The notes under the pieces are model-generated. The model ran no database searches, was not told the origin of the DNA, and saw nothing but the letters and a program-made list of their open reading frames with translations. Positions 39,110-48,662 of a DNA stretch of 64,000 nucleotides are shown one piece after another (positions within the stretch are counted from its first letter, which is position 1; every line of letters begins with the position of its first letter). Both the position numbers and the translations under genes were made by a program. Source of the DNA: CAVZXS01 sp963779325 (lineage in GTDB: Bacteria; Bacteroidota; Bacteroidia; Chitinophagales; Chitinophagaceae); contig CAVZXS010000010.1 of assembly GCA_963779325.1 (NCBI GenBank), forward strand, positions 136,161 to 200,160. The letters are read 5' to 3'.

Positions 39110-39252
39110 GATAACCTAAGCTTCGCCGGGCACAATTAAGTTAATCTTACGGAATTTGTTTTTACAAATACTCTCTTACAGAAGTATATTATAATCATAG
39201 CAGTTATCATAGTTACAATCTTTTATACCATCTTAATTTACTAAGTAGTCCA

Positions 39253-39275
39253 AAGCCCGCCTACGGACGGGCAGG
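39253..39275. repeat. GCCCGCC...GGACGGGC hairpin repeat at the island edge
   Basis: AGCCCGCCTACGGACGGGCA hairpin, similar to 26599-26621. It directly abuts the isolated IS-end copy that begins at 39276. The remaining part of 39110-39252 shows no gene. Confidence 0.55.
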
Positions 39276-39345
39276 TATGAACAGCGGTTTCGTTCAACAT
39301 CGCTTTCATTGTTCGTCCTGCGGACGCAACGAAAGCTTAGTTATT
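39276..39345 (+). mobile_element. Solo right end of the IS91/tyrosine-recombinase element
   Basis: 70 bp identical to the right ends of the three complete copies (hairpin GCTTTC...CGTCC-TGC-GGACG...GAAAGC, then CTTAGTTATT), but with no left part. It is followed by GTACG, as at copy 1. It marks the left border of the accessory region and is probably the remnant of a deleted or one-ended insertion. 39346-39433 holds no gene but resembles the sequence after copy 1. Confidence 0.8.
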
Positions 39346-39433
39346 GTACGAATACCCTTCTTCTCGGTCTGTCATCTTCGCTTGGGTCTGGGTCGAACTG
39401 AAAAAGTTTGCCGTGTCAGCATAAAGTACTTTG

Positions 39434-41701
39434 CTAATTAATTTCATTAAGTATTAAGTCTGTCAAATCAAATCTTGGAAAGTCGCCGTTGTTACTAAGC
39501 ATAATTATAAGATTGTCAGTGTCTGGTTGTCGAACGAACATTGAATAGTACCCAATGTCAGTACCTGGGTGATAAATGATTTTATGCGATTTGGACTGCC
39601 CAAACATTTTTTTATCAATCATCCAACCGAAGCCATAGTCTGCATCCCAACCGTCGTAAGCTGCTCTTGGTAAAAATGCTTGACTTAATATCGTTTGAGG
39701 AATTAGCTTGTCAGTTTTAAGTGCTTCATCCCACTTTAATAAGTCGGTAACCGAACTGCTGATGCCACCTGCACCTGCTGTATTTTTAATAATATAATTG
39801 GGTTCTAAAGTACCCAAATAGTAACCTTTTGAATTTGTTGGGTTTGTTCCAAATGATGTTTGTGTCATTGCTAATGGAGTAAGTATTTTCTCATTTAACA
39901 CTTGCCCAAACTCTTTACCTGTAATTGTTTCAATAATACTGGCAAGTATAGTATAACCTGAATTGCTGTAATGAAACTGGCTGCCACTTACAAATTCTAA
40001 AGGGTCGCTGCATAATTTTGAAACAATCGTTCTTAGGGTTTGCTCTTTACTCATTACACTTAACATCTTTTCCATATCGTTAGTATAACTTGGTATGCCT
40101 GATGTATGTGTTAGTAATTGCTGTATAGTGATGTGTTTGTGTACATAAGCTGGAAGGTACTTGCCAATAGTATCTTGCAGCGATAGTTTGTTTTCAGCAA
40201 TCAACTGCATAACTAATAGTGAGGTAAATGTTTTTGTAAGTGAACCAATTCTATATTGAGTAGTATCGGAAGCATTAGTATTTTTCTCTTTGTCTGCTAA
40301 GCCATAGCCTTTAGAAAGTATAACCTTGCCATCTTTTTTTATTAAAACGCTGCCATTAAAAACTCCTTTTTGATGAAAGAAACTTAGAATAGAATCTATC
40401 CGTGCAGACTTTTCTTTGGGGAAACTCTTTAATTTCTTTTCTACTTGATTTTTTATATTAAATGATTCATTTTTAGCAATAATATTTTTTGCAATGCTGT
40501 CTGAATTATAGTCAGAGAGGATAATATTATAGTCCTTCCAAAAATCTACAGAACCATCAGTCTTTTGAAATTCAATTACTTTTTTGCTCTTTGAGTTATC
40601 ATTTGTATTGAACGACTGAATGTTAACTGTATCAATGCCTGTTACAACATAGTCTAATTGAATTTTAGCAGGGAAGTCATAAAATTTACGATTGCTTTTA
40701 CAATGCAGTAAAGTATTGTTTTTTACGCTTGAAAGTAACCACTTACCATTGAGTTTTTGATACGAAATAAAAATACTTTCACTATTTATGTCAATACTTA
40801 CTCCCATCAGTTTCATTAAAGTCCTCATTGAACCATTGCCCACTTTTGCATATTGAATTCCTTTGTCGCTTCTGCGGTAATCTACCGCTACAAAAGCTAA
40901 AGTTTCTGCATCAATGTAAAGTTTTCCTGTGTAAAGGGATTCTTTAGTATCATCCTTTTGGTCAAAAGCAATAACATAAGTGTCTGCATTGTTAAATTGA
41001 ATTGTTCGTAGTAGTCGGAAACGATGATTTTTTAAACCATTTTTGCTAAGTAAATCCGATGAGTTTATTTTTTTTACAATATCTGCTTCATAAAGTTGGT
41101 CGGGGCTAACGCCATAATATAAATCATAAATACCTTTTTCATCTTTAATGTACCTGTTCTTAATTAGGTTGAAATCACTTCCCTTACTTGTGGCATATCC
41201 ATAATTTATTATATCAAATACAGCTTCTGATAATGCAAGATGTTCGTTTCCTTTTTTAGTATTCATTCTGTAGAAGCCGTGAGTAACGTGGGGTGTATTC
41301 AAATAATTGTTTGGAATATTTTTAATGGCTGCCTCTATGATAGTAAGAGGGTCAACTGGCTTTACGACAACTTCCTGTAATATTTCTGTCCTGTTTGCTA
41401 ATTGTATGAGATTTATTTTGTCAAGCGATAATTCGCTAACTGCTATTTTCTTTGAAGTATAACCTATGGAAGAAAAAATGGCTGTGTCTTGCTGAAAGCT
41501 TTGCGATATATTGATTTTGAAAAAACCCGACTGGTTTGAAATTGTTCCGATACCGCTTTTTTGTAGCCTTATTGTTACGGACAAAAGCGGAACGTTTTGT
41601 TCATCTGTAACTTTTCCATTGATAATAGTAGCTTGCTGTTGTCCAAAGGAGCAAATATTGGTTAATAAAAGTAGTAGGGTAGTGTAAAGTTTATTACTCA
41701 T
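39434..41701 (-). CDS. Serine hydrolase (class C beta-lactamase fold) with N-terminal carboxypeptidase-regulatory-like domain
   Basis: 755 residues with a signal peptide (MSNKLYTTLLLLLTNICSFG). A CarboxypepD_reg-like beta domain (about 25-110; I-N-G-K-V-T-D-E-Q-N-V-P-L) is followed by a ~300-residue middle region of unknown family and a C-terminal beta-lactamase/DD-peptidase-fold domain (about 430-755). The latter has the active-site S-L-T-K (Ser about 491), Y-S-N (about 580) and H-P-G motif (about 722). It may act on peptidoglycan, esters or peptides. It is the first gene block of the accessory region and lies on the minus strand like all non-IS genes there. Confidence 0.85.
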   Translation of the reverse strand: MSNKLYTTLLLLLTNICSFGQQQATIINGKVTDEQNVPLLSVTIRLQKSGIGTISNQSGFFKINISQSFQQDTAIFSSIGYTSKKIAVSELSLDKINLIQLANRTEILQEVVVKPVDPLTIIEAAIKNIPNNYLNTPHVTHGFYRMNTKKGNEHLALSEAVFDIINYGYATSKGSDFNLIKNRYIKDEKGIYDLYYGVSPDQLYEADIVKKINSSDLLSKNGLKNHRFRLLRTIQFNNADTYVIAFDQKDDTKESLYTGKLYIDAETLAFVAVDYRRSDKGIQYAKVGNGSMRTLMKLMGVSIDINSESIFISYQKLNGKWLLSSVKNNTLLHCKSNRKFYDFPAKIQLDYVVTGIDTVNIQSFNTNDNSKSKKVIEFQKTDGSVDFWKDYNIILSDYNSDSIAKNIIAKNESFNIKNQVEKKLKSFPKEKSARIDSILSFFHQKGVFNGSVLIKKDGKVILSKGYGLADKEKNTNASDTTQYRIGSLTKTFTSLLVMQLIAENKLSLQDTIGKYLPAYVHKHITIQQLLTHTSGIPSYTNDMEKMLSVMSKEQTLRTIVSKLCSDPLEFVSGSQFHYSNSGYTILASIIETITGKEFGQVLNEKILTPLAMTQTSFGTNPTNSKGYYLGTLEPNYIIKNTAGAGGISSSVTDLLKWDEALKTDKLIPQTILSQAFLPRAAYDGWDADYGFGWMIDKKMFGQSKSHKIIYHPGTDIGYYSMFVRQPDTDNLIIMLSNNGDFPRFDLTDLILNEIN

Positions 41702-41815
41702 AATTTATTTTGCGTCTGATAAAAAGATTGTAAAGTAAAGTCTATAATCATTGAAAAGTATTTTGAGCTTAAACTTTATAAATTATTTATGAGTTGTCAA
41801 GTTATAGGGATTGAA

Positions 41816-41844
41816 AACAAAAGCCGCCGTCAGGCGGTTTTGTT
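41816..41844. terminator. Bidirectional terminator-like hairpin
   Basis: AACAAAAGCCGCC / GGCGGTTTTGTT, nearly perfect, 4-nt loop, with A and T runs. It lies between the serine hydrolase and the attC-like element R1, so it would end transcription coming from the PH-domain gene. Confidence 0.75.
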
Positions 41845-41941
41845 ATTCCTTTTTATCCTTTGAAATCTGTCGCAGTGAAATAGCGATTTTGCTATGAGAG
41901 TCTTGTCACTTCAATTTGAACGGAATGTCGCTTTAGGGTTT

Positions 41942-42201
41942 CGTACAACGTACAGGGCTTTATGCAGGTTGGGAATTAGAATTCCTTCTGCCCGGGCCGC
42001 TGCTGATTGAAAATATTTTGATGAAGTTAAAACTAATGTTGAACAATGTTTGTCCAGCCCGAACTAAAGCCTGGCTTTGCAAAGATGATGATAAGAACTA
42101 CAGCTCGGCTTTATTCGTCGGCTGGAACTGAAGCCGAATAGCGAACAAAAAGCTGAGAATATATTCGTTGCCCCGCCATATTGCCAAACCGAATGTTGGC
42201 A
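41942..42201 (-). repeat. attC-like element R1 (composite)
   Basis: Starts with GTACAAC and ends with AATGTTGGC. The interior has the recurrent TTC-CGTCTGCCCG-type words of R2-R5. Unlike those, its outer arms do not match each other (left GGGCTTTATGCAGGTTGGG, right CCCCGCCATATTGCCAAACC), and at 260 bp it is longer than the usual ~195 bp. It looks like a fusion of two elements. 41845-41941 shows no gene. Confidence 0.6.
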
Positions 42202-42231
42202 GTTCGGGCTTCTTGAGCATTATAAATTATT

Positions 42232-42861
42232 CTATTCTTTTCTGTCATACTTGGTGTTATACCCTGGATTTGTTTCTGGACGCAAAGCATTTGGATAGTT
42301 AAAGTCTGTTTTAATGTCAACAGAAATTTGTTTTACTTTTTTAAAAACTTCATATGGGTTTGAGATTGCTTCCCATCTGTCATAAAGCTTAGTCGTTGTA
42401 CCATCGTCCGTTTGTGTCCGCCCACTAAAGAATTTAATAGTCCCTACGTTAAATGTCCTTTCAATAAAATTTACTGTTACTTCAATGTCTGAAATTTTGT
42501 CGTAATCTATACTTTTGAAATCTGTCCCAATAAAACCCGTACGCATCATAACCCTTTTGTTTGTATAAGCATAACTTGTATTACCATAGGAAAGTATTTT
42601 GCGAAAAAATTCCCAAAGAAAGAATACGATTGGCAGGGCGGCAAACCAAAATTGAAAGTTACCTGTTGTCCCGTCTTCGTTTTTCACATTTTTTGTCATT
42701 AAATAATAAATGCCAACGAAAATAAATGCTCCAATACCTAACCCAAGCCCAGTAATTGTATAAGGGATAAATTTTGGTTTGTCTGTCCATAATATTTCTT
42801 CGTCATCATCTTTAACACTGTCAAAATGTGGGAGTAAGTTTTTGTCAAAAGTCGAACTCAT
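42232..42861 (-). CDS. PH-domain membrane protein (YdbS/bPH2-like)
   Basis: 209 residues. Two hydrophobic helices (about 34-53 and 70-90) are followed by a bacterial PH (bPH_2) domain with Y-A-Y-T-N-K-R-V-M-M-R-T-G-x-I-G and D-F-K-S-I-D-Y-D-K-I-S-D-I-E-V, the usual start of the domain. The C-terminal ~40 residues (P-E-T-N-P-G-Y-N-T-K-Y) are polar. Proteins of this type sit in the inner membrane; their function is not established. It is a single-gene block flanked by R1 and R2. Confidence 0.8.
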   Translation of the reverse strand: MSSTFDKNLLPHFDSVKDDDEEILWTDKPKFIPYTITGLGLGIGAFIFVGIYYLMTKNVKNEDGTTGNFQFWFAALPIVFFLWEFFRKILSYGNTSYAYTNKRVMMRTGFIGTDFKSIDYDKISDIEVTVNFIERTFNVGTIKFFSGRTQTDDGTTTKLYDRWEAISNPYEVFKKVKQISVDIKTDFNYPNALRPETNPGYNTKYDRKE

Positions 42862-42917
42862 TATTTGGTTTTATTTTGTATACAAGTTTTTTTAGTTGAG
42901 GGTCGTCATAGCCTGAC

Positions 42918-43112
42918 TGCCAACGAGCAGGTATTGCCGATGGTGGGGAATTTTATATTCGTCCGCCCGGAACCGCTGCCTGGCTTTTTGATAAAGTTAA
43001 ATATTAGGAACTAAAGTTGGGCTTTATTCGTCAAGCCCCAAACCACTGCACAGCAGAATTACCGCTGCTGATTGCTCCAATGTCAAGCCCCACTATTGGC
43101 AATACCAATGTT
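42918..43112 (-). repeat. attC-like element R2 (195 bp)
   Basis: Core GCCAAC at the left, AATGTT at the right. The outer arms GGTATTGCCGATGGTGGGG (42930-42948) and CCCCACTATTGGCAATACC (43088-43106) pair at 17 of 19 positions, with G-T wobbles at the other two. The sequence differs from R3-R5 but the architecture is the same. IS copy 1 begins directly after the final GTT. Confidence 0.7.
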
Positions 43113-43178
43113 GAACTAAACCTTCGGTAGCCCCTCATCATTTATAGTTTGTAAATTTACTACTTAAACAAACATATC

Positions 43179-44130
43179 ATGACAAAAAAAATCACCCGAA
43201 GAATTAAGGTATAACAAATACCTCAATCAGGCCTGCCGCGAAGTAACCGGCTTTGCAGCATTATTACAACGCTTCGAACGTAACATCAGTATTCTCGGCC
43301 GCAGCCCCAAAACTTTTGAAAACTACTCCCGCCATGTGGCAGCCATGGCCTTGCATTTTAAATGCTTGCCTACCGAGCTGGATGCAGAGCAGGTAAAAGA
43401 TTATTTGTACCTGTTGCAACAACGCAGCAACACACCCTCTCAAACCTATTTCAAACACACGGTGTATGGCCTGCGTTTTTTATTAAAGACAGAAGGTTTG
43501 CCTTATGCATTTTTGCATTTGCCCGCCATTAAAAAAAGTAAAAAACTACCCGTAATACTCAGCAAAGAAGAAGTGTGGCGAATGCTAAGCGCAGCCAAAT
43601 TATTAAAGCACCGCATCCTCATCGGTTTAATTTACGGTTGCGGATTGCGCTGTATGGAGCTGCGTAATATACGCCTGGTAGATTTGCAGTTTGACCGCAG
43701 GCAACTGCATATCGTACAAAGCAAAGGCAACAAAGACAGGTACGTTCCATTGAGCCATCATTTAATACGGGGCATACAAAAATATATTGCCGGCGAACAG
43801 CCAAAAGACTATTTATTCAATGGCAAACCTGCCGAACGAGCCGGCGGCGACTTTGATAGCCGCTACAGTCAGCGTGGCGTACAATGGATTGTAAAATCAA
43901 TTGCCAAACAGGCAGGCATTACCAAAGAAGTGCATACACACACCCTGCGCCATTGCTATGCCACGCATTTGCTCGAAGATGGAATCAACATCGTAACACT
44001 CAAAGATTTATTGGGCCATCAATCCATAGAAACCACGATGGAGTATTTGCATGTATGCCAATTAGAAAATCTAAAATCATTCAGTCCGCTGGATACCTTA
44101 TTTGCAAAATGCGCACCGCAACCGAAGTAG
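43179..44130 (+). CDS. Tyrosine recombinase of IS copy 1 (possible A8 frameshift at the start)
   Basis: Tyrosine recombinase with a SAM-like N-terminal domain and all catalytic residues: G-C-G-L-R-C-M-E-L (Arg I), S-K-G-N-K-D-R-Y-V-P-L (Lys), H-T-L-R-H-C-Y-A-T-H-L (His-x-x-Arg), L-G-H-Q-S-I-E-T-T-M-E-Y (His and Tyr). The best ATG (43179) opens M-T-K-K in the wrong phase: after eight A residues that frame ends at 43214, while the +1 frame continues as S-P-E-E-L-R-Y-N-K-Y-L-N-Q-A into the recombinase. Without a shift, translation would have to begin inside (for example GTG 43336), cutting the N-terminal domain. It overlaps the transposase by 22 bp. Confidence 0.8.
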
Positions 44131-45212
44131 CCGCCGCCATTGAGTTGTTGGGCGATGAGGTAGAAAAATCAGGATTGCATGTACATCAATTAAAAACACT
44201 GCGTGCCATACAACACTGCCGCACAGCTGCACTCGGCGGCCATGTAGATGCCTGCACAAGTTGCGGTACGGTACATATTTCTTACAACTCCTGTCGCAAC
44301 CGGCATTGCCCAAAATGCCTGGGGCACCGGCGTGTGCAATGGATACAAAAACGGGAAGAAGAATTATTGCCCGCGGTGTATTATCATGTGGTGTTTACCT
44401 TACCAAGCGAGTTGAATCCGCTTTGCCTGCATCAACCCAAGTTAGTGTATGATACTTTGTTTGAAAGCGCTTGGCAAACATTGCAAAAATTCGGCGGACA
44501 AAAACAATTGCGATTGGGCATGATATGTATTTTACATACATGGGGACAAAACTTATCACTGCATCCGCACCTGCATTGCATAGTGCCCGGTGCGGGTATA
44601 GATGTAAAAGGTAATTGGCAAAAAATACATACGAAGGATAAATTTTTATTTCCGGTAAAAGCAATGAGTAAAATATTCAGAGCCAAATATGTAAGCCATT
44701 TGCGCCGGCAAAATTATAATGACAAGGCTTTAATAGAAAGCTTGTTTACAAAAGATTGGGTGGTGTATGCTAAAAAACCATTTGGCAATCCTGCAAGTGT
44801 AATAGAATATTTGGGGCGCTATACACACAAGGTAGCCATCAGTAACCAACGCATACAATCGGTAAGCCAATCGGGCGTAATCTTTCAATACAAAGATTAT
44901 AAGGATAAGGGCATTAAAAAAGAAATGCACTTAAACTTACCGGAATTTGTACGCCGCTTCGCCATGCATATACTGCCGCATCGTTTTGTACGCATCAGGC
45001 ATTATGGTTTTTTAAGCAGCACGTGGAAGCGAAAAAAGTTGAAAGACCTGCAACAGAAATTGGGCGTGCAACTAAAAATAAAAGAAGTACAAACGCTTTT
45101 GCATAAATGCCCTGCTTGCAAAACAGGTACCATGATAACCATTGAAGTTTTTGGTAAGCGGGGGCCACCTGCAAAATATTTATTGGTGACAGAAATTATT
45201 GCCTGTAACTAA
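44109..45212 (+). CDS. IS91 family HUH transposase, copy 1
   Basis: 367 residues. An N-terminal zinc-binding region (C-T-S-C-G, then C-R-N-R-H-C-P-K-C, about 48-73) precedes the HUH motif H-P-H-L-H-C-I-V-P-G-A-G (about 152-163), and the paired catalytic tyrosines are in E-Y-L-G-R-Y-T-H-K-V-A-I-S (about 233-240). This is the layout of IS91-type rolling-circle transposases. The C-terminal cysteine pair (H-K-C-P-A-C-K-T-G-T-M) is present. The start at 44109 overlaps the recombinase end, so the two are translationally linked. Confidence 0.92.
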   Translation: MRTATEVAAAIELLGDEVEKSGLHVHQLKTLRAIQHCRTAALGGHVDACTSCGTVHISYNSCRNRHCPKCLGHRRVQWIQKREEELLPAVYYHVVFTLPSELNPLCLHQPKLVYDTLFESAWQTLQKFGGQKQLRLGMICILHTWGQNLSLHPHLHCIVPGAGIDVKGNWQKIHTKDKFLFPVKAMSKIFRAKYVSHLRRQNYNDKALIESLFTKDWVVYAKKPFGNPASVIEYLGRYTHKVAISNQRIQSVSQSGVIFQYKDYKDKGIKKEMHLNLPEFVRRFAMHILPHRFVRIRHYGFLSSTWKRKKLKDLQQKLGVQLKIKEVQTLLHKCPACKTGTMITIEVFGKRGPPAKYLLVTEIIACN

Positions 45213-45500
45213 ATTATGGGTAAGGGTAGCTTTGTGCTGATGAAAATAAATTGACGTATTTATTCGCTAATCCTGACAAAAAAATACGCCTGTAGAAAAT
45301 TGCCTGCCTGTTTTGAATATGTTTTACCCCTGCCACCCTCATCAATAACCCCATAATATGAACAGCGGTTTCGTTCAACATCGCTTTCATTGTTCGTCCT
45401 GCGGACGCAACGAAAGCTTAGTTATTGTACGTTCGCCCTTTCTCCTCGGCCATCTATAATGTGGGTCTGTGTCGCACTGTAGAGTATTGCCTGTGTGTTG

Positions 45501-45578
45501 GCACAAGGCAGGCTCTTTTGCAAGGTTGGCTTTTGTGTGTCTGCTTTGTGTGCCTTGCAAATGTGCCTGACTTGGTGC
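45501..45578. repeat. Flanking hairpin S1 (right end of the HerA block as read here, low coordinate)
   Basis: TTTGCAAGG / CCTTGCAAA core stem with outer arms AAGGCAGGC / GCCTGACTT (8 of 9 pair). The apical part is nearly identical to S2 at 54895 on the other side of the HerA-NurA block, while the outer arms differ and remain self-complementary. 45213-45634 has no gene; the rest is the IS right end and this spacer. Confidence 0.6.
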
Positions 45579-45634
45579 GTTGGCTATTAGAGACTTTGCC
45601 ACTGCTGTCACGGTGCAATTAGTGGCTTGGTGTG

Positions 45635-48619
45635 TCATACGATTTGCTCTTCCAATAAATTCTTCCAAATAATAAACCCTTTCTTTTGGTCTGAATAGTC
45701 ATGTAAAATTCTTGAAAAGTTTTCAGGATTTGTTTCCAAAAATACTTGTCTGCCTTTGTTGCGAATTATGTTTAGCTGCTGGCCAATTTCTTTTACTTTG
45801 TTTATGAGGGTTTGTTTGGTTTTGTCAGTGTGCCACAAATAAGTTGCTTCTTCTGTATCAAGTGTTTCTAAAATAATATGAAACTGCTCTTCGCCTGATA
45901 ATAGAAATACAAATGAAAAAGGACTTAGCACAAATCTTATTTTTAGATGTTTTCCTTCGTGCCTGTTTGCTAAAAAACGTAATTGTTCCGAATGTTTGAA
46001 TTCCTTATTCTTTAGAATGTCGTCCAAAAGTTGTTCTCCATCTGAATAAAGTTGTTGCTTGCCATTTTGCAATTCAGTTGCAGTTAAAAGATTTTCTTCA
46101 GTTATCTTTTTCTGCCCGAAAAAATTCTTTGTAATAAATTTGAATTTCACTCCTTCAATCACTTCACGGTTTATTTTCACAATATCAGCAGAAGTTGCTA
46201 ACTGAGAAACCAGTTTACTGTTTTCAAACTCGGCATGAATTTCAACTTTTATATTCTTTGATTTAAGTGCTTTTGCAAAATAAGGTTTCAGAACTTCAAA
46301 CTCAGGTCTTACTTCAAGATTTTCTATTTCAAACTCAAGTTCTGCTTTTGTTTCCTGAATCAGATATTTAAAAGTAACGCTGCCATAACGAAATTCAAGT
46401 TCCTCAATCGGAACTTTTATTTCTTTCTCAATTGTGGTAATATTTTTTGAATTAACAATTTCTTCTGGCGGCTCATCAAATAGCGTTGCTTGTTTATCAA
46501 TCTTTCTGTAATAAGTATTTCGTTTAAGAAATAATTTATTCAAATAGTCAATTTTAATATCACGATAATCATAAATAATTGGCGTTACTTCCGACCTTTG
46601 AACTCTGCCGATATATTGAATTAACTTGCCTTCAAATGAAAACGGGTAAACCAGAAATAAACAGTTTGCATTTTGCAAATCAGTTCCTTCACCAAAAAAT
46701 TGTCCGGTTGTAATTAATGCCTGATAATTCCCGGCTTTTAAAATTTTCCATTTAGAGTTTTTATTGGTTTCAGAATCTTCTCCACTTATTGTTATCGCCT
46801 CATAGGATTGTTTCAGGTATTGATATAGCGAATCAATATGCTCTTTGCGTTCGGTGATAATAACTACTTTCTTGCCTTTATTTATTTCGGCTTTCACATC
46901 TTCAAGGATAAGATTGTTTCTTGAAGAATCATGGACTAATATTTTTGATAGTGTTTCAAACTTGTCTGTCTTTGAATTATAAGGAACATCAAGTTCTGTA
47001 TTTCTGATAATGATTTTCGCTTTTTGTGAATTGCTGATTTCACTGGAATTGATTTCAGCGACTATTTCACCTAAATGAATAAAAATCAGTTTGCCGTCAT
47101 TGTATTTTCTAAATGGAGTTGCTGTCAAACCATAGAGATAAAATGTTTGCAGTTTTGAAATTGTATTTCTAAATGTTTCGGCTGGTATATGATGACACTC
47201 ATCAACGATAATTGTTCCGAAAGCTGTTAGAATATTTTCCGCATCGACCTTTCCAACTTCTTTTGATAGACTTTGAATTGTTGCTATTGTAATTTTCTTT
47301 CCAACCTTGCTTTTGCCTTGCCCAATTTTCCCAATTTCATTTTTTGGAATGCCAAGAAAAGTTTCAACTCTTTCTGTCCATTGCTCAACTAATTGTTTCC
47401 TGTGAACAATGATTAAGGCAGGTTGCTGTTTATCCGAAATTATTTTTAATGCAACAATTGTTTTTCCCGAACCGGGTGGGGCTACAATTACTCCTAAATC
47501 TTTTTTAGCAATCGATTCTACAACTGTCTGCTGATGGTCTCTTAGTTGAGCATTGAATAAATAAGGAATTATTTTTTGCTTCTTTCTTTCATCAATAAAA
47601 TCATGTACGATTTTATTCTCCCTGCAAAAACGAATTAATTTTCCAATGAAGCCTCTTGGAACCAAAACTTCGTTTTCCGTTTCTCCTACAAATTTGAAAT
47701 AGCGTTCAGTCCCGAAAGTATTCTTACCTATTTTCTTTTTGATGATAAACTCTGTGCTTGCAAAATTTAATTCCTCCTTTAAAAAGTTTATCAAAGTGGT
47801 TGTCATTCCTTCACGGCTTATCCTGACTGTATTATTTAGGTAAATTACTAATTTCCCATTTGTAGGTTTTTGAGCAATTTGAATCGTTGAGTTTGAAATA
47901 TCCTGATACAATTCATCAAGTTGCGGCAGCGATATTCTCTTTATAGTTTGCAGAAATTGCCATTGGTCAGAGATAGGTTGCAATGTGTCAACATCAATAA
48001 AGCAACTATTTCCTTGTTCAAATGTTTTTTTGAAAAGCGGTAAGGCAATAAGATTCCCTAAACCTTTTCCCGAAAGAAAATCCTGATTGGGAAATAGCCG
48101 GTCGAAACTGGAACTCTTGTCGAACCTTGAAAATGCTCCTGACTTTTCAAGTATTGAAATGAAAATTTTTCTGCTTCTTATTGCCGGATAAGGTTGTTCA
48201 AAGAATAGCCAAACATGACAACCATTTCCCGAACGGGAACGCTCTAAATATGCAGGAAGTCCTTTAGCCTCACAGGATTTTATAAACGATTTGGCTTCGG
48301 CTATCCAGTTTTCTTTGTCAAAATCGGCAACTAAAAACCATGACGAGTTATCTGAAAGTAAAGGATAAATGCCAATAAGCTGTTCGCCGTTTAGGTGCTT
48401 TGCAATTTCTTTATCAGTTAGTTTTAAATAAGTTTTGTCTTTATAATTCTGGAAAGTGCCACCCTTTATTTTATGAGCCCGATACATGTACGGGTCATAG
48501 AAATAGGCGGGCATGTAGCCACTCTTACTTTCTTTCTCCCAACGAACCGCAAATACATCTTCTCTGCCTTTGAATGCAGATTTGAATATTTGTATTTGGT
48601 TAGAGAGACTCTCATTCAT
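45635..48619 (-). CDS. TOTE-type archaeo-eukaryotic primase fused to SF2 helicase
   Basis: About 994 residues from the ATG at 48619; a longer frame to 48700 would start in a tandem repeat. The N-terminal ~270 residues resemble the AEP domain of TOTE conflict systems (Y-P-L-L-x-D-x-x-S-W-F-L-V-A-D-F-D-K, then E-R-S-R-S-G-N-G-C-H-V-W-L-F-F and L-P-x-Q-D..G-L-G-N-L-I-A-L-P-L). A superfamily 2 helicase follows: V-I-V-A-P-P-G-S-G-K-T (about 383), I-I-V-D-E-C-H-H (about 475), G-L-T-A-T-P-F, and the C-terminal R-V-Q-R-S motif. The last ~250 residues are of unknown family. It is the last gene of the HerA-NurA block. Confidence 0.8.
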   Translation of the reverse strand: MNESLSNQIQIFKSAFKGREDVFAVRWEKESKSGYMPAYFYDPYMYRAHKIKGGTFQNYKDKTYLKLTDKEIAKHLNGEQLIGIYPLLSDNSSWFLVADFDKENWIAEAKSFIKSCEAKGLPAYLERSRSGNGCHVWLFFEQPYPAIRSRKIFISILEKSGAFSRFDKSSSFDRLFPNQDFLSGKGLGNLIALPLFKKTFEQGNSCFIDVDTLQPISDQWQFLQTIKRISLPQLDELYQDISNSTIQIAQKPTNGKLVIYLNNTVRISREGMTTTLINFLKEELNFASTEFIIKKKIGKNTFGTERYFKFVGETENEVLVPRGFIGKLIRFCRENKIVHDFIDERKKQKIIPYLFNAQLRDHQQTVVESIAKKDLGVIVAPPGSGKTIVALKIISDKQQPALIIVHRKQLVEQWTERVETFLGIPKNEIGKIGQGKSKVGKKITIATIQSLSKEVGKVDAENILTAFGTIIVDECHHIPAETFRNTISKLQTFYLYGLTATPFRKYNDGKLIFIHLGEIVAEINSSEISNSQKAKIIIRNTELDVPYNSKTDKFETLSKILVHDSSRNNLILEDVKAEINKGKKVVIITERKEHIDSLYQYLKQSYEAITISGEDSETNKNSKWKILKAGNYQALITTGQFFGEGTDLQNANCLFLVYPFSFEGKLIQYIGRVQRSEVTPIIYDYRDIKIDYLNKLFLKRNTYYRKIDKQATLFDEPPEEIVNSKNITTIEKEIKVPIEELEFRYGSVTFKYLIQETKAELEFEIENLEVRPEFEVLKPYFAKALKSKNIKVEIHAEFENSKLVSQLATSADIVKINREVIEGVKFKFITKNFFGQKKITEENLLTATELQNGKQQLYSDGEQLLDDILKNKEFKHSEQLRFLANRHEGKHLKIRFVLSPFSFVFLLSGEEQFHIILETLDTEEATYLWHTDKTKQTLINKVKEIGQQLNIIRNKGRQVFLETNPENFSRILHDYSDQKKGFIIWKNLLEEQIV

Positions 48620-48662
48620 AGTTTTTAATTGAATCAATACTAGCCGCTCATTTTCCTTTGAA

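Larger units (their letters stand above)
43113..45426 (+). mobile_element. IS91-type element with tyrosine recombinase, copy 1
   Basis: 2,314 bp. Left end GAACTAAACCTTCGGTAGCC, right end a 35-nt imperfect hairpin then CTTAGTTATT. The ends are imperfect inverted repeats (AACTAAACCTTCG against AACTAAGCTTTCG, 11 of 13). No target duplication is seen. It encodes a tyrosine recombinase and an HUH transposase, both apparently intact here. It interrupts an attC-like core between GTT and GTACG. Confidence 0.85.

Noticed and set aside
43179..44130. IS-encoded tyrosine recombinase as an integron integrase (IntI)
   Set aside because: It lies inside the IS, appears in all three copies, and I see no clear evidence of the additional IntI-specific domain. 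It may be a relative, but is not evidence for an integron platform by itself.
45387..45668. Minus-strand 93-codon frame across the IS end and hairpin S1
   Set aside because: It spans the IS right end and a repeat and shows no protein-like pattern.
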